A stretch of DNA of 31,345 nt from JANPEZ01 sp031423155 (lineage in GTDB: Bacteria > Actinomycetota > UBA4738 > HRBIN12), in the NCBI GenBank assembly GCA_031423155.1, contig JANPEZ010000148.1, forward strand, positions 1 through 31,345, written 5' to 3'. Shown here one piece after another: positions 7,995 through 15,752 of this stretch. The position numbers were made by a program, and so were the translations under genes. Position 1 is the stretch's first letter; each line of letters begins with the position of its first letter. The notes under the pieces were generated by a model that saw nothing but the letters and a program-made list of their open reading frames with translations, made no database searches and had not been told where the DNA came from.

Positions 7995-10070
7995 CTAGAG
8001 GTCGGACGCAGGCACGGCGCTCGGATCCACCTGCTCGGTGAAGGTCACGCGGAAGGCCCCGTTCACGTACCGGATGGTCCTGTGCAGGAAGTACGGCGGG
8101 CAGCAGTCGGGCTCACCGTTGGGGTATTCGGCGCGGTACTCATCGATCTGGTGCCCCTCCAGGTGCGCGGCGCCATGACTCGAGGGGTCCGGGTGCGCCC
8201 CTACCGTCGGATGACCACCCGCGGGAAACACGACCATGTTGTAGCTAAGGATGCTCCCCGATCCCTGCCCGTGGAACGCGACGATCATCACGAACTTGCC
8301 GTCCTTCATCATGTCCCAGTTCACCGCGTCGACCGAGGCCCACTTCGAACCGTCGGGGTCCTCGGCTTGGAGCCAGACGACCCAGCCGCCCGCCGTCGCG
8401 TCGTAGGTGACCACATCGACCTTCGTCGACTCGCAGCACCCGGCCGTCGGCTCGCGTGAGATCAAGACGTACGCGGTTCCCCCGGCCATCTCTGACTGAA
8501 GACAGCTTCCGTTGGTCGAGCCGGCAACGAGGTCCTCGCAGGGAGCGTCAGGTCCGAACGGGATAACGCTCTGATCGCCGGCAAGAAGCTCCGTCCCACT
8601 CGCGGTGATGGCCGGACCTGCCCCCGTCCCTGCCCCGCCGCCCGGCGAACCGGTGGCGGTCGGTTCCGGGCTCTTGGTGTGAGAGGGCGCAGGCGACACG
8701 GGACCCGAAGCCGACGGCAGAGGAGTCCCGGCCGCGGTGCTCTTCGAGCCCGGTCCCATGAAGAACCACCAGCCCGCGCCACCGCCGATCAGGAGCAGGA
8801 TCACAACGACGGCCGCAACCACCTTGCCCGCCTTACCCGAGCTCTCAAGCCCAACCGGAGGAGCCATTTCCGCGGCCGTCTCTCGAGGCGTCTGGGACTC
8901 GGGCGGAAGGACGGCAGGGGCGGCATCGTCGGAGAACATCGCGGCGAGCTCGGAATCGGCAGGCGACGCGACCGCGATCTCCGGCATGACCTCATCGGCT
9001 ACCGCAGCCGCTGCGGGTGAAGCCGCCAACGCGGCGCCCAGCGCGATCGCATGTTTGGGGTGAGCATCGACCCTCACCGGCCGGCCCAGCTCTGCCGAGA
9101 CCGTCTGAGCAACCAACGGGATACGCGAGGACCCTCCGACCAAGAGGACGACGTCGATCGCCGACGGCTCCAATCCGGCAGAGGCGATAGCCCGCTTGAG
9201 CGCCGATATCGAATCTCCGAGCGCCGGGCGGATCATCGCTTCGAACTCGGTACGAGTAAGGCGAACTTCCGTCTGCACGTTCGGCAGCAGGACGGGTATG
9301 GCCACATCGGTGTCGGTCGAAAGCGTCTCCTTGGCCTCCACGCAGTCGGCTCGCAACCGCTGCACGGCGGCCACGGAAACCGGATCGGCCGGATCCAACT
9401 CTTCGAGGGATCCCCCGAGCGAGGAGCGCACGTGTTGGAAGACCGCCTCGTCGAAGTCGACCCCGCCGAGGCGTTCGACTCCCTCTGGCTTGCCGAGCAC
9501 CTCGAACCCGCCGGCGGTCTTTCGCAGCACCACCGAGTCGAACGTGCCGCCACCCAGGTCGTAGACAGCGATCGTCGTTCCGGGCTCGATCCGTTCCTGC
9601 GAGGCGTAGTAGACCGCGGCAGCCTCGGGCTCGGTGATCGTGGTCGCACCTTCGAGCCCCGCCTGGGCGATCGCCTGGCGCAGGAGGTCCGTCTTGAACT
9701 GACCCCAGTTCGCCGGGTGGCAGACAACTACCGACGCCGGGGCGCCTCCCTCCTGCTTGGCGACTGCGTCCACGGTCCATCGGAGCAGCTTGGAGGTCAG
9801 TGAATCGGCCGAGAGGGGAGAACCCCCGACCATGATGGGGGTGGGATCGCCGATCCTGCGCTTGAACTCACGAGCTACCCTGCCGGGCTCGGTGACGGCG
9901 CGCCGGTTGGCGGCGTCCCCGGTCAGCAGCGTCTCGTCCTCTTTCAGGAATACGACCGAAGGGATCGCCGCGCCCCGGTCCCCCAGGGAGACCATCTCGG
10001 CGCGGCCGTCCCTAACGGCCGCCGCGGCCGTGTAGGTCGTGCCCAGGTCGATGCCGAGTGAGTAGCTCAT
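7995..10070 (-). CDS. Membrane-anchored Hsp70-like ATPase with extracytoplasmic Cys-containing domain
   Basis: 691-aa protein with three parts. Residues 1 to about 350 form an Hsp70/actin-type ATPase: phosphate-1 loop GIDLGTTYT (6-14), a lysine in REFKRRIG near 70, phosphate-2 loop YDLGGGTFD (170-178), and adenosine motif LLVGGSSRIP (309-318). The canonical substrate-binding domain of DnaK is absent. Instead there is an acidic, Pro/Ala-rich linker (350-410), one strong membrane helix (about 416-438, followed by MGPGSK), a Ser/Pro/Thr/Gly-rich stalk (440-490), and a C-terminal domain (about 490-691) with six cysteines (C511, C523, C545-C546, C656-C657). The basic SGKAGK before the helix suggests an N-in orientation, so the last domain would lie outside the membrane. 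It is divergent from the IniB/dynamin-like genes across 146 nt and probably shares their regulation. Substrate and function are unknown; I would not call it DnaK. Confidence 0.88.
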   Translation of the reverse strand: MSYSLGIDLGTTYTAAAAVRDGRAEMVSLGDRGAAIPSVVFLKEDETLLTGDAANRRAVTEPGRVAREFKRRIGDPTPIMVGGSPLSADSLTSKLLRWTVDAVAKQEGGAPASVVVCHPANWGQFKTDLLRQAIAQAGLEGATTITEPEAAAVYYASQERIEPGTTIAVYDLGGGTFDSVVLRKTAGGFEVLGKPEGVERLGGVDFDEAVFQHVRSSLGGSLEELDPADPVSVAAVQRLRADCVEAKETLSTDTDVAIPVLLPNVQTEVRLTRTEFEAMIRPALGDSISALKRAIASAGLEPSAIDVVLLVGGSSRIPLVAQTVSAELGRPVRVDAHPKHAIALGAALAASPAAAAVADEVMPEIAVASPADSELAAMFSDDAAPAVLPPESQTPRETAAEMAPPVGLESSGKAGKVVAAVVVILLLIGGGAGWWFFMGPGSKSTAAGTPLPSASGPVSPAPSHTKSPEPTATGSPGGGAGTGAGPAITASGTELLAGDQSVIPFGPDAPCEDLVAGSTNGSCLQSEMAGGTAYVLISREPTAGCCESTKVDVVTYDATAGGWVVWLQAEDPDGSKWASVDAVNWDMMKDGKFVMIVAFHGQGSGSILSYNMVVFPAGGHPTVGAHPDPSSHGAAHLEGHQIDEYRAEYPNGEPDCCPPYFLHRTIRYVNGAFRVTFTEQVDPSAVPASDL

Positions 10071-10078
10071 GCCCGGCG

Positions 10079-10122
10079 GAGCATATCCCCCCTTCCGCCC
10101 GGAGCCATCCAGGCATATGCTC
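10079..10122. promoter_or_regulatory. Symmetric divergent promoter for the Hsp70-like and IniB-like genes
   Basis: An 8-bp inverted repeat, GAGCATAT at 10079-10086 and ATATGCTC at 10115-10122, separated by 28 nt. Each arm contains TATGCT oriented outward: minus strand 10085-10080, nine bases before the Hsp70-like ATG, and plus strand 10116-10121, giving a leader of about 90 nt for the IniB-like gene. Both -35 regions would have to overlap in the spacer; neither resembles TTGACA, which suggests activator or alternative sigma control. The remaining 10123-10216 leader contains the small hairpin CGCC-TGA-GGCG (10159-10169). Confidence 0.5.
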
Positions 10123-10216
10123 GCTCGAGAAGCACTTTCCTAGGGGAGGGATGATCCTCGCCTGAGGCGTGACGTTCCCGTACATCTGGGAGCGCTCAAG
10201 ACAGAGGGAGACCGAG

Positions 10217-11065
10217 ATGGCACTTGACCAGTCACTGCTCGACTTCATCAGGAACCTGTTCATGGGAGGACCGGACTCGCCCGAGGTTCAGGCGTTCGCG
10301 GCCAACCCGGAGCAGGTACTGGGCGATGCCGGTTTCCAGGGCTTCGCACTGGACGAACTGGTTCCGGCGATGAACGACATCATGGCCTCGATCCCTGAAT
10401 TCGCTACCACCTCCGATGGTGCGACGCTTCCACCCCCGGACCTCGGTGGAGCGCAGGGCATGGACGCGGTGGCGCAGACCATCAACTACTACATCTCCGG
10501 TGGAGAGGTATCGATCGACGACTCGACCACGAACATCACCGCCGGGGGCGATGTCAATCTGGCCACTGATGGCGGTTCGATCGACGCCGGGGCGGGCCTG
10601 GACGATGCCATCGGCGGGCTGGCCGGAGATGCGCTTGATGCCGGCGGCGACGCCCTGGCCGGCGTAGGCGGAGCGGTCGCCGGAGCCGGAGGGGCACTCG
10701 CCGGTGCCGGCATGGGCGCTGCGGAAGGCGCCCTGGACGCCGGCGGCGACCTGCTCTCGGGAGTCGCCGGAATAGGCGGCGGCCTCATCGGCGGTGCGGT
10801 CGAGATCGGCGCTGATGTAGCCGTTGGCACGGCCGGGCTGGTCGGGGACATCGTGGGAGGAGCCGTCGACATCGGTGGAGATCTGGCTTCTGGCGACTTC
10901 GGGGGCGCCGCTTCGGGCGCAGCCGGTCTGCTGGGCGACGTGGTCGGTGACTCCATGGATATCGGGAACGACATCATCGGGGGCACGTTGGACACCGTCG
11001 GCGACGCCGCGGGAGATGCCATCGACACGGTCGGAGACATCGCGGACGACTTGAACCCGTTCTGA
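10217..11065 (+). CDS. IniB-like N-terminal domain protein with 11-residue repeats
   Basis: 282-aa acidic Gly/Ala/Asp-rich protein. The first about 55 residues (SLLDFIRNLF, then AFAANPEQVLGDAGF) match the IniB N-terminal domain of actinobacteria. A middle segment (about 88-125: NYYISGGEVSIDDSTTNI, then GGDVNLATD) resembles the IniB stretch with repeated Asn/Asp and GDV. Residues 127-280 divide into fourteen consecutive 11-residue units, for example GALDAGGDLLS, GAVEIGADVAV and GAVDIGGDLAS, with hydrophobic residues recurring in phase. No signal peptide or membrane helix is visible. Start ATG 10217 is chosen over ATG 10169 because GAGGGAG lies just upstream and the IniB motif begins there. It precedes two dynamin-like genes in the same order as mycobacterial iniB-iniA-iniC. 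Repeats of 11 residues suggest a lipid-binding amphipathic helix, which is inference; the high glycine content argues for a loose structure. Confidence 0.85.
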   Translation: MALDQSLLDFIRNLFMGGPDSPEVQAFAANPEQVLGDAGFQGFALDELVPAMNDIMASIPEFATTSDGATLPPPDLGGAQGMDAVAQTINYYISGGEVSIDDSTTNITAGGDVNLATDGGSIDAGAGLDDAIGGLAGDALDAGGDALAGVGGAVAGAGGALAGAGMGAAEGALDAGGDLLSGVAGIGGGLIGGAVEIGADVAVGTAGLVGDIVGGAVDIGGDLASGDFGGAASGAAGLLGDVVGDSMDIGNDIIGGTLDTVGDAAGDAIDTVGDIADDLNPF

Positions 11066-11078
11066 GGAGCCGCCGAGT

Positions 11079-11084
11079 TAGCCT
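11079..11084 (+). promoter_or_regulatory. Candidate internal -10 box (TAGCCT) before the first dynamin-like gene
   Basis: TAGCCT ends six bases before the GTG at 11091, and that start lacks a properly spaced ribosome site. The GTPase gene could therefore have its own leaderless transcript in addition to read-through from the IniB-like gene 25 nt upstream. Confidence 0.35.
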
Positions 11085-11090
11085 TGCCGG

Positions 11091-12950
11091 GTGAGCCAGC
11101 AGCCACCTCAACCCGCCGAGCCCTCTGTCGGCGATCAGGCCAACTCCGCTTTGGTCGCCGCGGCGGGGCTGGCCAAGACCGCCGGACGCGATGAACTCGT
11201 CGCTCGCCTTCAGCGAGCCCAAGGGCGCCTGCGCGATCCCTCGATCCGTGTCCTGGTCGTAGGAGAGTTCAAGCAGGGCAAGAGCTCGCTGATCAACGCT
11301 CTCGTGAGCGCGGATGTCTGTCCCGTGGACGATGACGTGGCGACCTCGGTCGCGACGGCCGTGAGGTTCTCCGAGCAGGCCGCAGCATCGATCACTCTGG
11401 CCGGCCCCGACGGAGAACCGGGTGAGGTCGAGAGCGTCTCGATGGAGGAACTCGCCCGAGCCGTCTCTGAGGCGGGCAACCCGGGCAACGAGCGCGGTGT
11501 GTTGGCCGCCGAAGCCGGGATACCCAGAGCCCTCCTCAAGACCGGACTCGTTCTGGTGGACACACCCGGTGTCGGTGGACTCGGCTCACGCCACGCGACG
11601 ACTACGATCGCCGCGCTCCCCGAAGCCGATGCCGTGGTTCTCGTCACGAGCGCCGCCCAGGAGATGTCCGGGCCTGAGATCGATTTCCTCAAGATCGCAC
11701 TCGAGCTGTGTCCGAACGTCGTCGTCTGCATGACCAAGATCGACTTCTACCCCGAGTGGAAACGGATCCTCGAATTGGATAGAGGTCACCTCAAGTCCTC
11801 GGGCATCGCGGCAGACGTCATCCCGGTCTCTACCCTTCTCCGCCGGGAGGCCCTCAGGTCCGAGAGTAAAGAGCTCAATTCCGAGTCCGGTTACGCGGTC
11901 CTGGTGGACTACCTGCAGAAGTTCATCGTCGGCAACGCGCAGAAGCTGATGCTGCGAGGAGCCGTCAACGATGCGCTGGCGGTCGTGGCCGAGGTCGCGG
12001 CCCCCCACGTGTCCGAACGCAAGGTGCTCACCGACCCCGAGGGCGCAGCGGAACTGATCGCCGCTCTTCAGGGCGCCAAGGAGCAGGCGGAACAGCTGCG
12101 AGGTCAGGCCGCGAAGTGGCAGCAGACCCTCGGCGACGGGGTCGGCGACATGAGCGGGGATGTCGACTTCGATTTCCGGGGACGGATGCGAGGGGTGACC
12201 GCGGACGCCGACGACGCCATAGAGAAGGGTGATCCCAGCCAGGTCTGGGAGGAGTTCGAGTCGTGGATGTACAAGCGCGTTGCCGCCGAGGTCGCCGAGA
12301 ACTACGCGATGCTCGCGTCTCGCGCGGAAGAGCTCGCCGCCAGGATAGCCGAGCACTTCGCCGGAGTTGAGGGCGCCGTCGATCTGGCCCTCGGCATCGC
12401 GACGCCCGACCTGGAAGCGATCGATGTGCAGACCGGCCTCAAGCTGAAGAAACAGGGCAAGGCAGCCAAAGGGATGCTGGCGATCCGCGGAACCTACAGC
12501 TCGGTTTCGATGTTCGGGATGCTCGGGAACTACGTCGGCTTGACGATGATGAACCCTGCGACGGTAGTGCTCGGACTGCTCTCGGGTCGAAAGGCGCTCT
12601 CGGACGAGAAGACCCGTCAGATCGAGATGCGCCGCCAGCAGGCCAAGCAGTCGGTTCGAAGATACGTCGACGAGGTCAGCTTCCAGATCGGCAAGGACTC
12701 GCGTGATGCGCTTCGCAAACTCCAGCGCGACCTGCGGGATGCATTCACCGAACGGGCGGAGGAGTTGCAAAGATCCACCCAAGAGGCACTGATGTCGGCT
12801 CAGTCGGCCGTGCAGATGGACCAGGCACAGAGACAGCAGCGCCTGCAACAGCTGCAGGCGGAGCTTCAGAAGATGGAGGCCGTCCGACAGCAGATCGCCG
12901 CGCTGGCCCCCGAGATCGCGCGCAGCCGGGAGGGGGCGGCGCCCGCATGA
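11091..12950 (+). CDS. Dynamin-like GTPase, IniA-like
   Basis: 619-aa large GTPase expected to act on the inner face of the membrane. The G domain is complete: G1 GEFKQGKSS (58-66), a G2 threonine in DDVATSVATA (T85), G3 DTPG (157-160) followed by VGGLGSRH, and G4 TKID (215-218). The helical remainder includes a segment with short hydrophobic stretches (about 465-505: SVSMFGMLGNYVGLTMMN, ATVVLGLLSG) that could serve as a membrane-contact paddle, then a Gln/Arg/Glu-rich coiled coil at the end (about 540-610). The start is GTG 11091. The stop overlaps the start of the second GTPase gene (ATGA), so they are translationally coupled and may form a heteromer. Mycobacterial IniA is a dynamin-like membrane-fission protein; equating this protein with it rests on gene order, domain content and the IniB-like neighbour, not on alignment. 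Confidence 0.88.
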   Translation: MSQQPPQPAEPSVGDQANSALVAAAGLAKTAGRDELVARLQRAQGRLRDPSIRVLVVGEFKQGKSSLINALVSADVCPVDDDVATSVATAVRFSEQAAASITLAGPDGEPGEVESVSMEELARAVSEAGNPGNERGVLAAEAGIPRALLKTGLVLVDTPGVGGLGSRHATTTIAALPEADAVVLVTSAAQEMSGPEIDFLKIALELCPNVVVCMTKIDFYPEWKRILELDRGHLKSSGIAADVIPVSTLLRREALRSESKELNSESGYAVLVDYLQKFIVGNAQKLMLRGAVNDALAVVAEVAAPHVSERKVLTDPEGAAELIAALQGAKEQAEQLRGQAAKWQQTLGDGVGDMSGDVDFDFRGRMRGVTADADDAIEKGDPSQVWEEFESWMYKRVAAEVAENYAMLASRAEELAARIAEHFAGVEGAVDLALGIATPDLEAIDVQTGLKLKKQGKAAKGMLAIRGTYSSVSMFGMLGNYVGLTMMNPATVVLGLLSGRKALSDEKTRQIEMRRQQAKQSVRRYVDEVSFQIGKDSRDALRKLQRDLRDAFTERAEELQRSTQEALMSAQSAVQMDQAQRQQRLQQLQAELQKMEAVRQQIAALAPEIARSREGAAPA

Positions 12951-14428
12951 CGCAAGCCCTGGTGGATCAGGTCCGCGCGCTCGCGCGCTCGGTCGAGGCC
13001 CTCTATCGAGGGTCCCCCCAGGAGCAAGGGGCACACGCGATCGCGGCTCGCCTCGACGAGCCTCTGCGCGTTGCCATCGCCGGCAAGGTCAAGGCAGGTA
13101 AGTCGACGTTGCTGAACGCGCTGGTGGGCGAGGAACTGGCTCCGACCGACGCGAGCGAGTGCACGAAGATCGTTACGTGGTACCGGGAAGCCGTGACCTA
13201 CCGCACTCTCGTCTACCCGGTCGACTCAGAGCCGGTTCAGGTCCCCTTCACGCGCGATGCTGGCCAGGTCGAAGTCGATCTTCAAGGACGCAAGATCGAG
13301 GAGATCGAAAGACTCGTAGTGGAGTGGCCCGCATCTTCGCTGCATTCCATGACGCTGATCGACACTCCCGGGATCGGCTCGCTCTCGACCGGGGTCTCCG
13401 CTCGCACACATGACTTCCTGGCACCTGAGGACGATCGCGCCACCCAGGCGGATGCCGTGCTGTATCTGATGCGCCACCTGCACTCGACCGACGTTCGCTT
13501 CCTGGAGGCCTTCCACGACGAGGAGGTCGCCCAGGCGACGCCTATCAACGCGATAGGCGTCCTTTCGCGCGCCGACGAGATCGGGGTCGGAAGACCCGAC
13601 GCGATGACTTCCGCGGCAAGGATCGCCGAACGCTACCGGGGCGATCCGTCGATCCGCAGGCTCTGCCAGACGGTGGTCCCGGTCGCCGGCCTGCTGGCTC
13701 AGACCGGCCAGACGCTGCGGGAGGTCGAGTTCACCGCCCTGGGGCGTATCGCCTCCGCGCCGATAGCCGAATCAGACTCTCTCCTGATGACGGCCGACCG
13801 CTTCGTCAAGCCCGAGACGACCGTCGACCTGATACCGATGGAGAGGCAAGTGTTGCTTGAGCGGTTCGGCCTGTTCGGCCTTCGGCTGTCCGTGGCGCTG
13901 ATCCGCCAGGGCGCCGCCACAACTGCTCCCGCTCTGGCCAGGGCGCTGGTTGAGTCGAGCGGTCTTGACGAGCTGCGCTCGGTGTTGTCCTCCCAGTTCT
14001 CGGCCAGAAGAGATGTGCTCAAGTCACGGTCCGCGTTGCTGGAGATCGAGGCGCTGCTTCGCGGGGCGCCGGTTCCCGGCTCCGATGCACTCGCGGCCGA
14101 GGCTGAGCGCGTCGAGGCCGGCGCCCACGCCTTCACCGAGTTGAGGCTCCAGAACGCCCTGCGCACGGGCGGGGTGTCCTTCAAGCCCGAGGAAGTCGCG
14201 AACGCCGAAAGGCTGATCGGTGGTTCCGGCGACGCGCCCGCCGCGCGGCTGGGCCTGGCGCCCGATGCAAGCGAGGACGACATCAGACGAACGGCTATGG
14301 AGGTCATGTCCCGGTGGCAGGTCCGCGCCGAGAGTCCGATGTCCTCGCGAGACGTGGTCGACGCCGCTCGAGCCTTGGTGCGCACATGCGAGGGGATCCT
14401 CGCGGGGCTCAGCTCAGCTCAGAGCTGA
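12947..14428 (+). CDS. Dynamin-like GTPase, IniC-like
   Basis: 493-aa second dynamin-family GTPase. G1 is GKVKAGKST (46-54), G2 threonine probably T73 in SECTKIVTW, G3 DTPG (139-142) with IGSLS, and the G4 position holds SRAD (207-210) in place of the usual N/T-K-x-D, so guanine recognition may differ. It is shorter than its partner and lacks the C-terminal coiled coil. The last 60 residues (LGLAPDASEDDIRRTA and onward) form a predicted helical module with some resemblance to the first helices of a J-domain, but without an HPD motif. It is coupled to the upstream GTPase gene by ATGA. Its stop lies inside the 3' end of glmM, a 20-nt convergent overlap. Two adjacent unequal dynamin genes are common among bacterial dynamin pairs. 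Confidence 0.87.
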   Translation: MTQALVDQVRALARSVEALYRGSPQEQGAHAIAARLDEPLRVAIAGKVKAGKSTLLNALVGEELAPTDASECTKIVTWYREAVTYRTLVYPVDSEPVQVPFTRDAGQVEVDLQGRKIEEIERLVVEWPASSLHSMTLIDTPGIGSLSTGVSARTHDFLAPEDDRATQADAVLYLMRHLHSTDVRFLEAFHDEEVAQATPINAIGVLSRADEIGVGRPDAMTSAARIAERYRGDPSIRRLCQTVVPVAGLLAQTGQTLREVEFTALGRIASAPIAESDSLLMTADRFVKPETTVDLIPMERQVLLERFGLFGLRLSVALIRQGAATTAPALARALVESSGLDELRSVLSSQFSARRDVLKSRSALLEIEALLRGAPVPGSDALAAEAERVEAGAHAFTELRLQNALRTGGVSFKPEEVANAERLIGGSGDAPAARLGLAPDASEDDIRRTAMEVMSRWQVRAESPMSSRDVVDAARALVRTCEGILAGLSSAQS

Positions 14429-15740
14429 CGACCTCTGCTATGGCGTCGGCGTGCATGCGCGCGATGTCCTCGGACTCGGCTTCGACCATCACCCTCACGA
14501 GCGGCTCGGTCCCCGAGGCTCTAACCAAAACCCTGCCGGCCTCGCCGAGGGCGGCCTCGGCCCCGCGCACTGCCTCCCACACTTGGGCTGCATCGGCTAG
14601 CCGGTCACGGTCGGCGACGATCACGTTCTCGAGGACCTGGGGGAACCGGCGCATCGCGGCGGCCAGCTCGCCGACACCCACCTGCTTGCGAGCAGCCAGA
14701 GAGAGGAACCGGACGGCGGTGAGCAACCCGTCACCTGTGGTCGCGTGTTCGGAGAAGATCACGTGGCCCGACTGCTCCCCGCCCAAGACCGCTCCCGTCC
14801 GGAGCATCTCCTCCAGAACGTAACGGTCGCCGACCTTAGCGGAGATGACATCTATGCCCGCTTCGGCCATCGCCAGCATGAAACCGATGTTGGCCATGAT
14901 GGTCGTTACGACGGTGTTGCCCGTCAGGCGGCCTTCCTCGGAAAGACCCAGAGCGCAAGCTGCGAGCACCTGATCGCCGTCCACAACGTTCCCATCGGCA
15001 TCGGAGAAGAGCGCACGGTCCGCATCGCCGTCGTGCGCGACACCCGCGTCGGCGCCGCGTCTCACCACTTCATGTGCCACGACATGAGGATGCAGAGCTC
15101 CACACCCGTCGTTGATCTCGCCGGTGGTCGGATCGTCATAGATCGGGATGACCGTAGCGCCGAGCCGGCGCAGCACGTCCGGCGATATCCCCGAGGCCGC
15201 CCCGTTCGCGCAGTCCACGACCACCGTCATGCCGTCCAGACGCACGTCGGCCGCCGAAACTAGATGGCCGATGTACTCCTCCTCACCGGCCCCGAGAGGA
15301 AGCACCGCTCCGTGCTCGGACGCCTCCGCCCCGCCGGCTTCGGCCAGCGCGGCCTCGATCTCGTCCTCGATGTGATCGGGCAGTTTCATCCCCTCGCGGG
15401 AGAAGAACTTGATGCCGTTGTACTCGGCCGGATTGTGGGAAGCCGAGATGACGACTCCCGAGGAGGCCTTCAGCGCGATGGTCAGGTAGGCGATGGCCGG
15501 TGTCGGCTGGATCCCCGCGACCACGACGTCACCGCCGGCGGTGCGGATCCCTTCGACCAAGGCGTCTTCGAGCCACTCCCCCGAGGCCCGGGGGTCGCGC
15601 CCGACCACGAACTTGGCCCGGCCCGAGCCGTGACGACCGAGCACGATGACGGCCGCGCGCCCCAGGCCGAACGCAAGATCGCGGGTCAGTTCGGTGCCGG
15701 CCACCCCTCGCACACCGTCGGTTCCGAACAGGCGCCCCAT
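14409..15740 (-). CDS. glmM: Phosphoglucosamine mutase
   Basis: Converts glucosamine-6-phosphate to glucosamine-1-phosphate, the step after GlmS toward UDP-GlcNAc. The opening MGRLFGTDGVRGVAG is the family signature. The phosphoserine is S101 in ISASHNPAEYNGIKFF, the magnesium site is DGDADR at 237-242, the sugar-binding segment is GEQSGHVIF, and the phosphate-binding RASGTEPLVRVM is near the C-terminus. The length of 443 aa is normal. ATG 15740 lies 12 nt after the arsC stop, so it may be read through from the ars genes; TAGCCT at 15755-15750 could also act as a -10 but includes the arsC stop codon. In related genomes glmM usually follows rpsI directly; here the ars genes and a small gene intervene. 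Confidence 0.98.
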   Translation of the reverse strand: MGRLFGTDGVRGVAGTELTRDLAFGLGRAAVIVLGRHGSGRAKFVVGRDPRASGEWLEDALVEGIRTAGGDVVVAGIQPTPAIAYLTIALKASSGVVISASHNPAEYNGIKFFSREGMKLPDHIEDEIEAALAEAGGAEASEHGAVLPLGAGEEEYIGHLVSAADVRLDGMTVVVDCANGAASGISPDVLRRLGATVIPIYDDPTTGEINDGCGALHPHVVAHEVVRRGADAGVAHDGDADRALFSDADGNVVDGDQVLAACALGLSEEGRLTGNTVVTTIMANIGFMLAMAEAGIDVISAKVGDRYVLEEMLRTGAVLGGEQSGHVIFSEHATTGDGLLTAVRFLSLAARKQVGVGELAAAMRRFPQVLENVIVADRDRLADAAQVWEAVRGAEAALGEAGRVLVRASGTEPLVRVMVEAESEDIARMHADAIAEVVSSELS

Positions 15741-15752
15741 AGGCGGAACAGG

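Noticed and set aside
7995..10070. Calling the Hsp70-like gene dnaK
   Set aside because: It lacks the substrate-binding domain, has a membrane helix and outer domain, and no grpE, dnaJ or hspR neighbours.
11586..13034. A 482-residue open frame antisense to the first dynamin-like gene
   Set aside because: It lies opposite a gene with complete GTPase motifs, has His/Arg/Gly/Leu-rich composition typical of high-GC shadow frames, and shows no domain.
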